A stretch of DNA of 64,000 bases from Ischnura elegans (taxonomy: Eukaryota > Arthropoda > Insecta > Odonata > Coenagrionidae): contig NC_060251.1 in the NCBI RefSeq assembly GCF_921293095.1, positions 100,736,566 to 100,800,565 of the forward strand, in the 5' to 3' direction. The translations under genes were made by a program, and so were the position numbers. This document shows, piece after piece, positions 63,160 to 64,000 of the stretch. Below the pieces are notes generated by a model. The model was not told where the DNA came from. It saw nothing but the letters and a program-made list of their open reading frames with translations, and did no database searches. Every line of letters begins with the position of its first letter. Position 1 is the stretch's first letter.

Positions 63160-64000
63160 ATTGAACTTGCAGTAAAACCCACAAAGTCCAATGAATCTGG
63201 CCACTTCCTTCAAGTTTCTGGGAACTGGGAATTATTGAATTGGTCTCACTCTCTCTGGATCGACTTGCAAGGTTCCATTTGTGATGAGATGGCCCAGAAA
63301 AGTGAGTGATTCCACACCAAGTTTAACCTTGTCCTCACACACCGTCAGACCTAAACATGAGATACATGGTCTTCAGCAGACTTGGAATGGATACACAAGT
63401 CATCAATATGTGGATAGACACAAGAATATTTCAAATCGCCCAATACTTCATCGATGAGACGAGTGAATATTTGAGGAGAATTTACAAAACCAAATGGCAA
63501 TCTATTATAATGATACACTCCGAACGGCGTCACAAAAGCAGTTAATTTCTTAGAACTCTCAGATAATGGTATTTGACGAAAGGCAGAATTAAGATCAAGA
63601 ACAGTGAAATATTTTGCATCAGCAAGGTATTGAAATGCATGTTCAACAGAAGGCGTTGGAAAACCATCTGATTTTACAACCTTGTTTAACTTACGGTAAT
63701 CAACCACTAGTCTTTCAGATCCATCCTTTTTAGGCACTAGAAAAGCTGGCGAACACTAGTTTGAATTGGAAACCTCAATCACTTTCTTATCGAGTAAAGA
63801 CTGGATGCGTTTCTTCATTAAAGTAGCCTTTGGAGGTGACAACGAATATGCATGAGATCGAATCGGAGTTGAATCTAGCAGTTCAATTTCGTAAGTCAAA
63901 ACAGACGTGACCCCCAATTCGTGAGAAATCACATCTGGAAATTTTGACAATAAGCCCTTGAAATTATCTTACAACCTACTTTCAGTAGACAAGAGAACAT
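63160..64000 (-). pseudogene. Ty3/gypsy Pol fragment (reverse transcriptase), runs off window
   Basis: The minus strand shows the gypsy RT in order: LDSTPIRSHAYSLSPPKATL near 63870, an in-frame stop, then PKKDGSERLVVDYRKLNKVV, motif A as LDLNSAFRQIPL, LPFGFVNSPQIFTRLIDEV, and the active-site region as VYPHIDDLCIHS where Tyr is expected before xDD (63737-63351). After a frameshift the thumb follows: LTFLGHLITNGTLQVDPERV, a stop, and LKEVARFIGLCGFY, breaking off at about 63160. RNase H and integrase are absent. At least two stops, one frameshift and the substituted active site mean it is inactive. Confidence 0.88.

Noticed and set aside
1-64000. CRISPR arrays, bacterial operons, ribosome-binding sites, tRNA/rRNA genes
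   Set aside because: Tandem repeats here lack unique spacers, and the sequence has eukaryotic splice and mobile-element features; no complete tRNA or rRNA was found.

Overview
The window looks like a piece of an arthropod, most likely insect, nuclear genome. Evidence: spliced, decayed transposase exons; a Ty1/copia element with the internal initiator-tRNA-Met primer site known from Drosophila copia; an R1-type LINE; P-element/THAP and pogo/Tigger transposons; and endogenous fragments resembling a densovirus NS1 and a mononegavirus-type L polymerase. There are no bacterial operons, no tRNA or rRNA genes, and almost no recognisable host coding sequence. The order of insect cannot be told from what is here.

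Large-scale layout. Positions 2417-27770 and 27971-53278 are almost the same ~25.3 kb sequence, separated only by a 200-N gap at 27771-27970. I found four differences: a T-run of 6 vs 8 near 8690/34244, substitutions at 16590/42146 and 19988/45544, and 16 vs 13 units of a 16-bp minisatellite. Both copies end exactly at the gap. That is what two overlapping contigs or haplotypes scaffolded end to end would give, so the locus is probably about 38.5 kb of real sequence; a recent tandem duplication is the alternative. Map positions convert by +25554 (before ~8690), +25556 (to ~20400) and +25508 (after the minisatellite).

First copy, left to right: a tRNA-derived SINE (455-742); a Tigger-like MITE (868-1450); a complete but inactive copia element on the minus strand (1554-8031, 148-bp LTRs, CATTC target duplication) that carries a Tigger-like transposon (3664-5853) inserted in pol; one candidate host 3'-terminal exon (8310-8524); a P/THAP transposase remnant (9850-10400); a decayed LINE fragment (10590-11060); an HUH Rep-like remnant (11140-11470); an unclassified repeat (12806-19507) split by a full-length R1-like LINE (13017-18369) with intact ORF2; a 16-bp minisatellite (20204-20459); unidentified GC-rich ORFs (20861-22160); P-like transposase exons with an internal duplication (22618-23563); a gypsy gag fragment (23821-24180); a non-autonomous LTR element encoding a 262-residue basic protein (24252-25809); an RT-RNase H fragment (25810-26844); and an L-polymerase-like endogenous viral element (26933 onward, complete only in the second copy, 52441-53950).

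Unique right side (53279-64000): the rest of the L-like element, two remnants of a spliced transposase-like protein (54915-55480 and 58920-60990), a densovirus NS1-like helicase (55855-56594), GC-rich and 21-bp minisatellites, a second copy of the unclassified repeat (61582-63152) that preserves the empty target site of the LINE, and a gypsy pol fragment running off the window end.

The genes do not form a working pathway. This is a nested mosaic of mobile elements and viral fossils; only the LINE ORF2, the 262-residue ORF and the RT-RNase H fragment remain long and open. The least expected items are the HUH Rep-like remnant, the RT-RNase H fragment with an Asn at a catalytic Asp position, and the unexplained 262-residue ORF.
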